Part shown: in pieces, positions 24,770 through 35,904 of the stretch | Numbering within the stretch: position 1 is the first letter of the stretch | How the letters are laid out: each line of letters starts with the position of its first letter | Assembly: GCA_025642065.1 (NCBI GenBank) | Contig: JAODUP010000156.1 | Span: 1,465,001-1,529,000 of the forward strand | Length of the DNA: 64,000 nt | Reading direction: 5' to 3' | From: Paralvinella palmiformis | Taxonomy: Eukaryota > Annelida > Polychaeta > Terebellida > Alvinellidae | The notes under the pieces: generated by a model | What the model was told of the DNA's origin: nothing | The model's input: the letters and a program-made list of their open reading frames with translations, nothing else | Database searches by the model: none | Translations under genes and position numbers: made by a program

Positions 24770-26435
24770 TTTAATTATTGAAGTGCAAATATTTGTACCG
24801 CATTTAATAATCTACACAGTCCGTAGAAGTATTTAATTTTCACCGAGGATATTGATATTTGTTCCTTTTTACAATGTGATCGATTTATTCTCAAAATATA
24901 TATATATTTTTAATTATTAATCAAGTTAATGTTCATACTGTGCAATCATAGTATGAAATAGAGTATTATTTATAAATATCATACAGTTTAACATATAATA
25001 ATAGCTCATTTCAGAAGACAATTTTGTTGCCTTGAATAGTAAATATGAATTATCTGTAGTTAGATTCCTGACAGCAAAGGCAAATAGATCAAGTGTGTTA
25101 TGCTATTGTAGAGATATGCATTTACATGTCGCCATGTCGATATTCAATTAATGGTGACATATAATTCTAAACTATTTACTGATCTAAATGATGATGATAA
25201 CAACCGTTATAAATTAAAAAGATATATAGTATCTTTTAGCTATCATGTATTAATTCTAGAATCAGTCGTAGACAACTATATCAGTTTCTGGATGTGAACT
25301 TCATTATTGTACCCCAACATAGGACGTATTGACCAAATCCGAATCTAATTAGTATGTTTCTTACCCTTAATTTGACCGAAGCTATCCAAACAGCATTTAT
25401 AATATTGAGCAACAAAAGTAAAGTCTACGCTGTCATTATAGGTGGTCACGTTCAATAATAGTTGGTTAGCAGAGGTTTGGTTTTGTTGTTCGGGGAGAAT
25501 CCCCACACTGTCGCTTAATCAGCACAGCCTCTATGTTGGAGTGGTTGAGAAACCTCCTCCCCCACCACTCACAGGGGAGCAGTACGGAAAGATGGAGTCG
25601 AAATACCCTGAGGGTGGTCACTGCCAGATTGTTTTATGTCATCAGGGTTTTTTAACGTCCCCCGTTATTTTAAATAATTCAGTGGCGACGGCAGCGCCAT
25701 TTAACGTGGTCAGCCACCCACGATGTAGTGAGCCGAGAAATTAATCCCTGAAAAAGTTTCGACCTCTTACGGGGTTCGAACCTGCGACCGTTGGCACCAA
25801 GTGGCCACCGGAGCTCACTAATTAGCAGGGGGACTCACAGTGGTCTTTATATACCTATCGGACACGGTATTATTTGGAGTGTTTAGTATTCTGTAGCAGT
25901 AAAGTAACCGTCCTTAGAAGTAAAAGTATTACTTTTCTCAGACAAAATATAAGGTGATGAAAATCTTCCTCCTCAAAAGATCTTAATAAGTCAGTCACCA
26001 GAATGACGAGTTGTCTTACGTTGATCTGCCTAAGATGACTCACGTTATCCACGTTAAGTTGTTACAAATCTGATCGTCATTTCTCTATAGGCATGTTTCA
26101 TTCTTCATTAATTGCCCATCACCCCTTTCGGTTATTCTCCGACATTCAGAATATGAACTGAACTTTGTGTACAAGAATAGTAGAAAATGGAGATTATGAT
26201 AAGCATAAGTCGGAGACCTTGACATTGTAGTACATACTAAATAATATTGTTTATTCGATTAGAACGAAACCACAAACAACAGATTATATAGAAACATTAA
26301 ATGATAACTGTATTCTTAAAATTCGTCACTGTATTATTGACGACATAAATTATATCTATAACTGTGAACGATTTAACATTACTATAAAAAGACAAAACCA
26401 ACAAGTGATTGTATCTTAGTGTATATATGTCTGCG

Positions 26436-26440
<5 letters not shown>
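24770..26440 (+). repeat. Segmental repeat block D, copy 2 (split by a SINE)
   Basis: It matches 38110-39460 and 59880-61460 in the same orientation and 57880-58860 inverted. Anchors are TGAAATAGAGTATT (24954; D3 near 38229), CTATTTACTGATCTA.ATGA (25170; D5 near 60268), AATATCAGTTTCT.GATGTGA (25277-like; D3 38556), CTTTATATACCTATC (25845; D3 38758) and TGTAGCAGTAAAGTAACCGTC (25894-like; D3 38807). The SINE at 25470-25835 interrupts it. No frame is conserved. Confidence 0.78.
25470..25835 (-). mobile_element. tRNA-derived SINE-like element, family 2
   Basis: This segment is absent from the other block D copies, where the flanks GTGGTCAC and CTTTATATACC lie about 30 bases apart, so it is an insertion. 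On the minus strand it starts with a tRNA-like head: an A-box-like region at about 25791-25811 and a near-perfect B box GGTTCGAACCC at 25772-25782. The body is GC-richer than the surroundings and unrelated to SINE family 1. A possible short target duplication GTGGTC is found on both sides (25442 and about 25833). The plus-strand ORF 25442-25744 crosses it and is not a gene. Confidence 0.7.
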
Positions 26441-26474
<34 letters not shown>

Positions 26475-26488
26475 GTGTATATTGTGTG

Positions 26489-26536
<48 letters not shown>
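26441..26536. repeat. (TA)n-(TG)n microsatellite
   Basis: A TA tract (26445-26470) is followed by a TG tract (26489-26536), with a TTTAGAG word after it that recalls the ends at 30790 and 31570. Confidence 0.95.
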
Positions 26537-26537
<1 letters not shown>

Positions 26538-26875
26538 TGTGTGTTTAGAGCAATTGTTTATTTTAAATTCAGGAACTTAGCTGCTACTCCTTTTCTCAGA
26601 TGCCCATTATTATGTCATATTAAAAGTATGTCTTATGTTAGGTAATAATTCTGAAACAGAATATGATTTTTAAATGAAGAACTTACTACTACTACTACTA
26701 CTACTATTACCTGGGATTTGCACTATTTTCTATTATTGTAGTTCTTGTATAACTCGAAGAAATAATATCACTCCTGTCTTCTATATGACTGACTTAAAAC
26801 AGTGACCATTTTAGTGAAATATGACCGATTTATTAAAACATATATATCATATATTGATCTGTTGCATAATTCCCG

Positions 26876-26878
<3 letters not shown>
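26537..26878. other. Unassigned stretch with a short TAC run
   Basis: No gene seen. A seven-unit TAC run lies at 26684-26705. Confidence 0.5.

Positions 26879-26924
<46 letters not shown>
26879..26924. repeat. (ATT)n microsatellite
   Basis: Fifteen or so ATT units directly upstream of a LINE beta end. Confidence 0.95.
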
Positions 26925-26939
26925 GTTGTTATAGTATTA

Positions 26940-27185
26940 CGTGTTATCTGTTCCAAGGTTAAAACTCATACTAGCACTCGTGCGTTTTCAGTTGTTGTAG
27001 CTACCCTTTGGAATTTACTCTCTGAACATGTTAAGTCATCAAATAGTATAGTTTCTTGCCGTCCTCACTTAAAAACTCACCTTTTCAGAGTTTCCTTGTC
27101 ATCTGATCATTGTTGATGAACTTTGCATCATACCCGGACTTTGAGTTTGCCCAACTTTGGCACTAGGTGCGCCACTGAGCTTGAT
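26940..27185 (+). mobile_element. LINE family beta 3' end fragment
   Basis: The frame reads TRAFSVVVATLWNLLSEHVK then HLKTHLFRVSLSSDHC, the C-terminus of CR1/L2-group ORF2, followed by GGCACTAGGTGCGCCACTGA as in the copy at 16985-17009. The downstream half of the stem-loop present there is missing here. Confidence 0.8.
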
Positions 27186-27189
27186 ATTT

Positions 27190-27420
27190 GAGACATGTAT
27201 AATATATCACCAATCCCTAAGCCGTCGTGGTGTCTGGGAGTAAAACGCCCAAGTCATATCACATTAGTTGTGAGAATGTTTAAGTTAATTGCCTAAACAA
27301 CCCATTTAAAGTTATTTTTCAGATGGTGTATCTTTCTTCAATGCAGTACTATACAATTTTATACCCCAGCTGCCACTTTCTTCAAAAATCGGATTGTCCA
27401 ACGGGCAAACAGTAAATTTA
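27190..27420 (+). repeat. Dispersed repeat, pair with 30897-31155
   Basis: Shared words with 30897-31155 in direct orientation are CCTAAGCCG (27218, 30928), GGGAGTA.AAC.CCCAAGTCA (27236, 30979), GTGAGAATGTTTA (27270, 31013) and GTATCTTTCTTCA (27327, 31070). There is no coding signal. Confidence 0.75.
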
Positions 27421-27429
27421 TATAAAACC

Positions 27430-27680
27430 ACAATTTTATTATCTCGATTTGTTACATATGATAGTCTGTTAGGTATTTAAAGCATTACATATTTGTTTCT
27501 TAAATGTTTTTATTTGGAGATAAGCTAATTGTCTGCAAGAGACAACCGTTGAACCGGCAACTACGGTGGAAGTGCTATCATCTAGTCACATCTATAGAAG
27601 TTGATGGATATATATCTCTGTTCACTTTTACTTCACAAAGATTATATTTTGTTGTGTGATGTTACAAATGTTTATATCAG
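27430..27680 (+). repeat. Segmental duplication block F, copy 2
   Basis: Partner of 11040-11300 (anchors given there). Confidence 0.7.
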
Positions 27681-28829
27681 CAGCAGTGACATAGAAGTAG
27701 CTATACTACTACCTTAAGAAGTAATAATACATGAATTTGATAAAGCGAAAGATGCATCATTATCTTTCAGTCTTCCGGAATTTGTACACAAAACACATTC
27801 ATCGGGAATTGTTGAGTATCCTAAACTATGATACTCAGAAATCGTGGAACTATTATCGTTGAATGATGCTGTCATTCTATACTAATTATGTTATATCTGT
27901 CAATCAATCACTGACAAAACCTGAATACTCGCGATTTCTTTTGTACCAAATACAGTGAATCGATAACTGAAAACCAACAATAACAATAACAATAACTACA
28001 ATAAGCTATTAGAGGACAAATAATGCTAGTGACGTCCTTTTCTATTTAACGCCTTCTTTCAGCTTACTGTCACCATTACTAATATGGAAGATACCATAAG
28101 GTAATCAGTAATGTCATTCACTCAGGTCAGAGCTCTATTTCATCTGACAGTAACGGCAATGAGATAATTTTCGATTCTTTTCGAAGGTTTAAAACGTATT
28201 ATTATTATTTACCCCATGCAACTGCCTTACTTGACGTGTAAGGTCATCACATGCTTTCTATGCATTGATCCCATGCCAACATGGCTTGTGAAAGAATTGT
28301 CTGGATATTCTGATAATACCTATTACAAATATAGTATGTCCTTGTAAAATCATTAATAAACAAATCACAGTATGGACTGTAATATTCTTAATATTTAAAG
28401 ACCTGTTTCAAATCTTACATTTTTAACCAGCATCACAGAAATAACAGTTGTTTTTTCATCTAAACAAATATTTAATCAATAATAACCTTAATGAATCACT
28501 AAAGTCTGCCTATAAAAGTGGACACAGCACTGAAACAGCCTTGGTTCCGGTGAACAATAATAGTATGATGTCAACTGATCAGAGTAACCCAGTAAGGGGA
28601 TTTTAACACTCTGTATGTGTCCTTTGATATGTGCAGGTGTTGGTGATTGTGTGCCTTGGATCATTGTAATGTTAACAAATTCCATGTATATAATGAATAT
28701 CCTCCATATTTAAGTCAACCAGTTGGGTATAATAAGGAACCCAATTCATAGATATTCATACACGACTTATTCCTCGCAATCTGGTCTGGCATATCTTCAT
28801 GTAGTGTAATATATGTTCGTGAAACTAAA
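27681..28829. other. Unassigned stretch
   Basis: A short CAATAA-type run lies at 27983-28000. The ORF at 28488-28685 (minus) has no recognisable similarity. Nothing else is supported. Confidence 0.5.
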
Positions 28830-30700
28830 TTTTGATTATGGCTGATACAAATAATAACTTAAATAATGTTAATAATAGAAATTTGAATGTATACGAAGTC
28901 ATTCAAGATTACATATCTGATACTAACAATGATGTCAACGATGATCTGTTAACATCAACTCTAATTGAAAGCAAATACAATGACATGGAAAGCATGATTA
29001 CTTACATCTATGTATTTGACTCCTACTGATTATAACGAAATTTTGAAAACATCGCAAAACCTGAAACCAAAAAAAGAGTTCAGCCCATGATAATATAACA
29101 CCAGGACTATTGAAATAACTTGATATATTTGTTGCTTATCACATTAGTAATCTCACTAACAAATCAATAACCAGTGCCATTGTTTCAGAATTCCTAAAAC
29201 TTTCCAAGGTAATACTAATATATAAATCAAAATTACACGGTGAATTTACTAATTATAGGCCCATATCAAGCACTATCCAAAACTCTTGAAAATATCATAC
29301 ATAAGAGATTATATACTTTTCTAAATAGCGCAAATATATTGAATGATAAGCAATTTGGCTTTCGAAAGCAACACTGCACAACTGATGCTGTGACAAAATT
29401 AATAAATAATTTAGGAAAATACCTGGACATCAAGGAATCTGTGCTGACCCATGTTTTCGACACAATTATTCATGAAATTCTTTTAAAAACTACAATATTA
29501 TGACATTAGAGGTCATGCCCTTGAGTGGTTTAGAACCTATCTAGCTGAATTGATACACTGTGTAAATTATAATGGGCAGGATTCGGAATTTGATAACACT
29601 GATATAGGTGTTCCACAGGGATCTGTACTAGGGCCACGTTTGTTTATGATTTATGTCAATGATCTATCTGACTGTCTAACTAGCTTTCGCTCTATACGTT
29701 TACAAATGATACTACCATACGTGGTCATGACACAAACATAAATCACCTATTTAATACAATGACAATCGAATTACAATGTATAATGGAGTGGTTCAATGCT
29801 AATAAGTTTTCTCTCAATTTAACAAGACCTTGGTGCATTCCATTTTCAAACTATAAAACTTTCCCGAAATATAAAAAATAATTGTTCAACAAAAGAAGAT
29901 TGTACGTATAATTACTGGTACTTCATTCAATGCTGATACTGAACACTTATTTAAATCTTGAAAGTAATGATATTTATAAACTGCAAATTACTAAATGTAT
30001 TCAATCTTATGTAACCATTAATCTACCGTTGTCACTACTGTATATATTTACATATATCCATCTTTGTTAGAGAAATACACGTCAAAGTACAGTACGTAAG
30101 CTGCGACTATCTAAAACCAGAACAATTGTAAGTTACAAGGAGCATAGCAAATATGGGTCCAAAATGTCTAACTCATTTAAACCAGAGTTATATAACAAAT
30201 AGTCACCACTAAATGATTTGAGGCACGAAATAAAAATTATTTGTTGTTGCATTTAATATGACGTAGAGGAAAACATATTCATTACTAGTGTGAAAGACTA
30301 GTTTATCTTCATTTTATGTAGTCAAGCTCATGAGCAATCCAAAAATGTGTACGTAAAAGAATTAATAATAGTTGTAAAAAGTGGAATATGTACGTCTGAT
30401 GTGTCAGATCATGGTGAGGAGATGTATGTGTATATATGTATATGCATATGTATGTGCGTATATATGTATATGCATATGTATGTGTGTATGTATATGTATA
30501 TATGTAAATGTGCGTATATAGGTGTATGTATATGTACGTATATGTATTAAGCATGAGGTTTCTTTTTATGCAAATATAGATATATCACAGTGTTCCATGG
30601 CACACTGAGCAAACACCTGTTCCTGTTGTATATACGTATAAATGTGTGTATGTATGTGTATAAGTGTGTATGTGTATATACACTATAAATGTGTCTATAA
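28830..30700 (+). pseudogene. LINE family delta (Jockey/CR1-group), ORF2 remnant plus 3' tail
   Basis: Plus-strand frames in order give DYNEILKTSQNLKPKK (about 29025), DNITPGLLK (29090), SEFLKLSKVILIYKSK (29185), FTNYRPIS (29243), then RLYTFLNSANILNDKQFGFR (29305), YDIRGHALEWFRTYLAE (29500-29550), IGVPQGSVLGPRLFMIYVND (29604-29663), a frameshifted active site near 29700, WFNANKFSLNL (29790), IVRIITGTSF (29898) and KLQITKCIQSY (29982). This is a typical Jockey/CR1-group reverse transcriptase plus thumb. It is distinct from families alpha to gamma: it has a KQFGFRKQHCTTDAV segment. At least five frameshifts or stops and internal deletions make it dead. The tail 30218-30700 reappears inverted at 23775-24312. 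Confidence 0.87.
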
Positions 30701-30701
30701 A

Positions 30702-30707
<6 letters not shown>

Positions 30708-30785
<78 letters not shown>

Positions 30786-30790
30786 TGTGT
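30708..30790. repeat. (TA)n-(GT)n microsatellite
   Basis: A TA tract (30708-30748) runs into a GT tract (30749-30785). ORFs covering it on both strands are repeat translations. Confidence 0.96.
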
Positions 30791-30896
30791 GTGTTTTAGC
30801 TGTGTATAATAAGGCACAGGCACAGAGAATATCGAACCGTGAATTCAAACTCTGGACGTTTCTTCAGGGGTCTGAATCCAGAGTGGCGACTTTTCT

Positions 30897-31155
30897 TGCT
30901 GAGACATGTGTAATGTCTCACCAGTCCCTAAGCCGCCAGGCAAAATCAAAATACGAATCACCTACAGCCGTGGAGTTTGGGAGTAGAACACCCAAGTCAG
31001 ATCACGGCAGTAGTGAGAATGTTTAGCTAATTATCTAAGCAGCCCTATTTATAGTTATTTTTTAATTGCTGTATCTTTCTTCAAAGCAATACTATATAAA
31101 CTATATAACCCAATTGTCACTGTCTTCAAAGATCAGTTTTTACAACAGGCAGGCG
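30897..31155 (+). repeat. Dispersed repeat, pair with 27190-27420
   Basis: See the partner entry for shared words. This copy has about 30 extra bases around 30935-30970 and is less AT-rich. It follows a microsatellite rather than a LINE end, so the repeat is not simply part of LINE beta. Confidence 0.75.
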
Positions 31156-31568
<413 letters not shown>

Positions 31569-31689
31569 GTTTTAGGGTACATAGTAAGAGGCAACATGCA
31601 CAGAGCATCAACATATCTAAACATCCTTCGAAACCTACCTCCATAAATCTAAATACAACTGTACATACATTAATCTAAAAATAAAATGT

Positions 31690-31920
31690 TCCATACCTCC
31701 ACATATTGATAGGTATGCGCGTATACCTAAGCATGTGTCTGGCCTACTCATCAGCCTGTGGGAACCAGCTAATTCGCTTTTCGTACGCGACAAATATGTC
31801 ACGCCCACAGGAAAGTGGCTACATGCAGGCTACGTACAAAAAGCGGAAGCACGTAAAAACCATACCATTTGATACCACAGCTCGCAAGAAACAACACGTG
31901 CGTGTGGTTCAATGGTGACT
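31690..31920. repeat. Dispersed repeat H, copy 1, with conserved stem
   Basis: It matches 63914-64000 in direct orientation: TGTCTGGCC.ACTCATCAGC, GCTAAT and TTTGTCACGCC are shared. A stem CCTGTGGG (31755-31762) / CCCACAGG (31803-31810) flanks a ~40-base loop. In the other copy an extra base in each arm keeps the pairing. The stretch is GC-richer than its surroundings. The minus strand reads CTGATGAG immediately after the stem. The ORF 31706-31918 has no recognised similarity. Confidence 0.65.
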
Positions 31921-32483
31921 TGCTACATACATATCATAAACTATTTTGACACCACAGTTTACATTCAACAGTAATTTTCTGTGATCCAAAAGAAACCTGT
32001 ATATATAAATTTCGACATCTCAGATGCTGACTTCAGCTTTATTCTGGGTTCGAATAACTGAATAAATCCTACCTATATGAACCATGTATCAATACACGTC
32101 CGACTGGTCTGGCTGTCGAAGTTCTTCTCTAACCTAAGTGAAAATCTAAGCCTTATATATACCCTCAGCGTGTTAACAAACATTACAGTTTGTTCATAAT
32201 AAAGAGAATGTACACTAACTCAGTATGGACTCACTGAAGCGATTTAACTAAAATAAAAACAAAGTAGCAATACTGCGCAATGGATTATTACTGGACTAGA
32301 ACGAAATATCTTCTCAAACCTGAATAAATACTACGATTTACTCGAACCTAACAGCTAACCCTCATACGTTTCCGTTCATCACTAAGGGAACGTTCATTCA
32401 CGCTTAATTTAGCGTCCCTAAGTATATGCAGTTAGGTGTGGTGGGATCTAAATTAAAGCGCATATCCACTTGATCTATTATTA

Positions 32484-32487
<4 letters not shown>
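31921..32487. other. Unassigned stretch after repeat H
   Basis: No convincing ORF. It may belong to the same larger element as repeat H, but the second copy runs off the window so this cannot be tested. Confidence 0.4.
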
Positions 32488-32543
<56 letters not shown>

Positions 32544-32547
32544 TTTT

Positions 32548-32620
<73 letters not shown>
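32488..32620. repeat. (TA)n microsatellite
   Basis: A TA tract with two short AATTATTTTA/AAAT interruptions. Confidence 0.95.
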
Positions 32621-32621
<1 letters not shown>

Positions 32622-32854
32622 TAATAATTATAAAGACGGGTAAAATAACATATACTTCTCACCAATGTATGTATTCTAAGACACAAAATATCAGAAACAG
32701 AACCATTAAATGGAATATTGTCAGGTTTTATATAGAGAATGTATGGATTAGTGTAAACCTGAGTAATTGAATGCAAAACATCACACGATGGTTTTCTTAC
32801 AATTAATAATTGGCTAAAATGTCCTTTTCTATATATAATATAGGTATATATTAT

Positions 32855-33085
32855 AATACTACTACTACTATTACTACTTGTTCTACTACTACTACTACAA
32901 TATTACTACTACTACTACTATTATTATTATTAGTATTATTATTTTTATTATTATTAGTAGTAGTAGTAGTAGTAATAGTAGTAGTAGTAGTAGAAGTAGT
33001 AATAGTAGTAGAGGTAGTAGTAGAGGTATTAGTAGTATTAGCAGTAGTGGTAGAAATATAACAGGTAGTAGTAGTAGTAATGTAG
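32855..33085. repeat. (TAC)n/(ATT)n/(AGT)n composite array
   Basis: TAC-type triplets (32855-32920) change through ATT (32921-32955) into AGT-type triplets (32956-33080), giving a self-complementary array. It flanks the inverted block E copy at its triplet end. ORFs on both strands are repeat translations. Confidence 0.95.
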
Positions 33086-33129
33086 TAAATCTTAGTGTAA
33101 CCATTGTATTTATGATGTTATATCGTTTC

Positions 33130-34160
33130 TCCTGATTTATCTAGGCTATTACTTCTGACAAACTCAGAGTTGTTCTGCTTGCGACATCACAGAAAACCAA
33201 ATACAAATATTGTCTGAGTGATACCTTAAACTATGAGATGTCACCCTCGAATCCAATCACGATGTGATATAGTAATCTGTATAATTAGCCTCGACGAGTG
33301 TGCTGATACCATCATCCTTTATGCCAAACTCTTCTGCAATCGTTGCTTTTCAATGGCAACATGCACTGATGTCGTTTCCCAATAAAGTATTATGTTTACG
33401 CACTAGATTTATGTTTAAGGATTAACAACATATATTGCATGTGGCTACATTTAAGCAATAAACAAAACGGGTAGAAAGTGACAATGGCAAAATCATATTA
33501 TATCTATTTTCAATAACTTGACGTCATTAATTGTCAGATGGCACGACATCCAAGTAGTTTGCAGCAACACTGATGTAGATTGGATCTAAAGTCGTACTGT
33601 TCAAATCTAGATAACCCTTTCCCACGAAATGAGTTATTATTTTAAAGAAAGTGCACTACTTATTACGTTATCTCACACGTCAGAATATGCAAATGCAAAG
33701 ACATTCATCTCATCCAAAAACCAACATTAGTCATGATGGCAGAGTACAACTTTGTATATCTCGAAATGGTCAGATTGAATCCCAGGTATTGATTGTGTCC
33801 ATGAAAGTTTTTATCATAGATCAATAATTTCGGACTGGCAAACTCATCTTGGTATAAAATAACCTCCTCGCCAAATATTAGGATATATATAGTCCTGTTA
33901 TATCGTATTATTATGGTATATTAAGAGAACATAAATAAAGAATTGTATATCATGCACGCAAATTCCAGAAGGTTTGAGTGACAGTCTTGTTAGATGAAGA
34001 ACATCTTACTGACGGCCGACTGGCATTAGTAATAACAAGACAGAAACAATAAACTACGTCACAAAGACTAACACGTCACTAGTGTTCTTAGCCCTTACAT
34101 TTGTTATTATTTCTATCGTTATTGTCAGGTTTATGGTAATATATCACAATAAATATAATT
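33130..34160 (-). repeat. Segmental duplication block E, copy 3 (inverted, partial)
   Basis: Reverse-complement anchors are CATTGAAAAGCAACGATTGC (about 33356-33337; block E copy 1 near 5285 and copy 2 near 21673), ATCACATCGTGATTG (about 33268; 5389 and 21761), GTCACTTTCTA.CCGTTTT (about 33482; 5208) and ATAACAAATGTAA (about 34110; 3172). Only the last third of block E is clearly present. Confidence 0.7.
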
Positions 34161-34298
34161 CGAAAGTAATAAATTAGCATATGTTAAATATAATAAAGTT
34201 AGAGTGTTGGATGCCAGCGTCAGCCAATGATATGATCTGATATAAAGTATTTGCTCATTTGCGGATCATTAGTTGACTTCAAATAAAATCATACTATA

Positions 34299-34361
<63 letters not shown>

Positions 34362-35904
34362 ATAACGTCTAACATACAGACGGACTTAAGATGATGTTAT
34401 TTTTATACACTAATCAAGATAAAATAGCCTTAAAAATAAATTTATGGCAAATTATCATTTACATAGATTTACGTCTGGTGTGTAAAATATTTAGTGATAA
34501 TTATCTTGTGTTATGTTTGTAGTTTATTTAATGCAGCGCTATAGCCATGTCTGAGATGTTTAAGATGAACACGCCTGTGTTAGATACTTCCATCACGGAT
34601 ACGAACACAAATTGTTTATAGCTTATGACAATTATCGTCAATTGTGAGTTATGTATAAAAGAGAGTAGGAGAATAGTTGAGAAATAATAACTGGCATCGA
34701 TTTATTTCTCATTCGTCCAAAATACATCGTTTGCACGTTAGATGAATTTTAAACGGAACTATCAAACTTGGGTTTACTATAAGTCATGCTTTGTCTTAAT
34801 TTCAGCTTATTAAATGGATATTTTCTTTAGCACAAACCGGTGAGAAATGATATCAACTACTATTTTCCGCAATGATAACATAATATCTAAAAGAGAGTTA
34901 AGTAATATGCCATTTCCTCAATAATCAGAATAATCTTCATACACTTTAATCATAGATTTAGTCTATCTTCCAATATTCTACTCCAAATAACTTTGTTAAA
35001 ATAGTTGATAACCGGATTTTAAAAACTAAGCGGCTGCAAGTTGTTTATATATATTATTAATTTTAATTAAATATCTTCAGAAGTGATAAATCACTTTTAA
35101 AATAATGTTTGATGCTTGTATCAGAAATGCTTAACAATAAATCATCGCGTTTTTACACATATCTGAGTTTATTATTGACATATGCATATTTAATATGAGA
35201 GATATCACCAAAATACATCATAACCTACCAGATATAGGGTGTTGGATGTAGCAAGACAATACATCAGCTTGTAGTACTATTTATTGCCAAAGACAAGGTT
35301 AACGATTGACAAGATGCAAAATGAGAAATAAGCAATTTATAAAACACAAATATCTTAGACAGAGGATTCGAAACCGCGACAACACATAAATAGTAGAGCA
35401 AAGTGGAATGATAATATTAAACTGGTAAACAAACATAAATTCATAGCAACATTATGACAACGACTTACTAGTGAAACAAGACACATAAAAATGGCGATTT
35501 GGGGCTAGAGCCGGGGATGAATGTATATGACATAGGGCAATTGTTCTGGAAAATTACACTTCTCCACTTCAAGTGTAATTCGACACATTACAGACATTAA
35601 ATGCATACTACAAGTTATTACCAGTTTTCTACAGCATGTTGACATTTCGTACGTAACATACTTTAGGCTCCTACGTGCTTAGCATCGAACACACTAAATA
35701 AAATAAATTCACCATGGGGAAACATTGCGTCTCCACACAACTTTAACCGTTATACACCAGCCCCTAATTGAGGCAATTATGATGAAAGTTAAACGATTAT
35801 TAGATAACAGGTCAAACTATGATTGAAAGCTACATACATCATAACAATAACAAACAAATCAGACATCAAATAACACATGATATAAGCACAATAGGACCAT
35901 ACAT
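34161..35904. other. Unassigned AT-rich stretch with one (TA)n tract
   Basis: A TA tract lies at 34304-34357. I could not extend the block E match through this region. The end nearest 35900 may hold the 3' non-coding part of the BEL/Pao element on the minus strand, but no LTR pair was found. Confidence 0.45.

Noticed and set aside
25770..25812. tRNA gene on the minus strand
   Set aside because: Again a SINE head; the region is an insertion of about 370 bases, not a 75-base tRNA.
28832..29029. Separate small Asn/Asp-rich gene
   Set aside because: It runs in the same strand into LINE delta ORF2 similarity and is best read as that element's upstream part.
30585..31026. ORFs with His-Thr or Cys-Val runs
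   Set aside because: Translations of TA/GT microsatellites; the tails fall in a non-coding dispersed repeat.
31750..31812. Hammerhead ribozyme on the minus strand
   Set aside because: CTGATGAG follows a stem as it should, but no GAAA strand with a stem II partner was found in either copy. It is reported only as a structured-repeat candidate.
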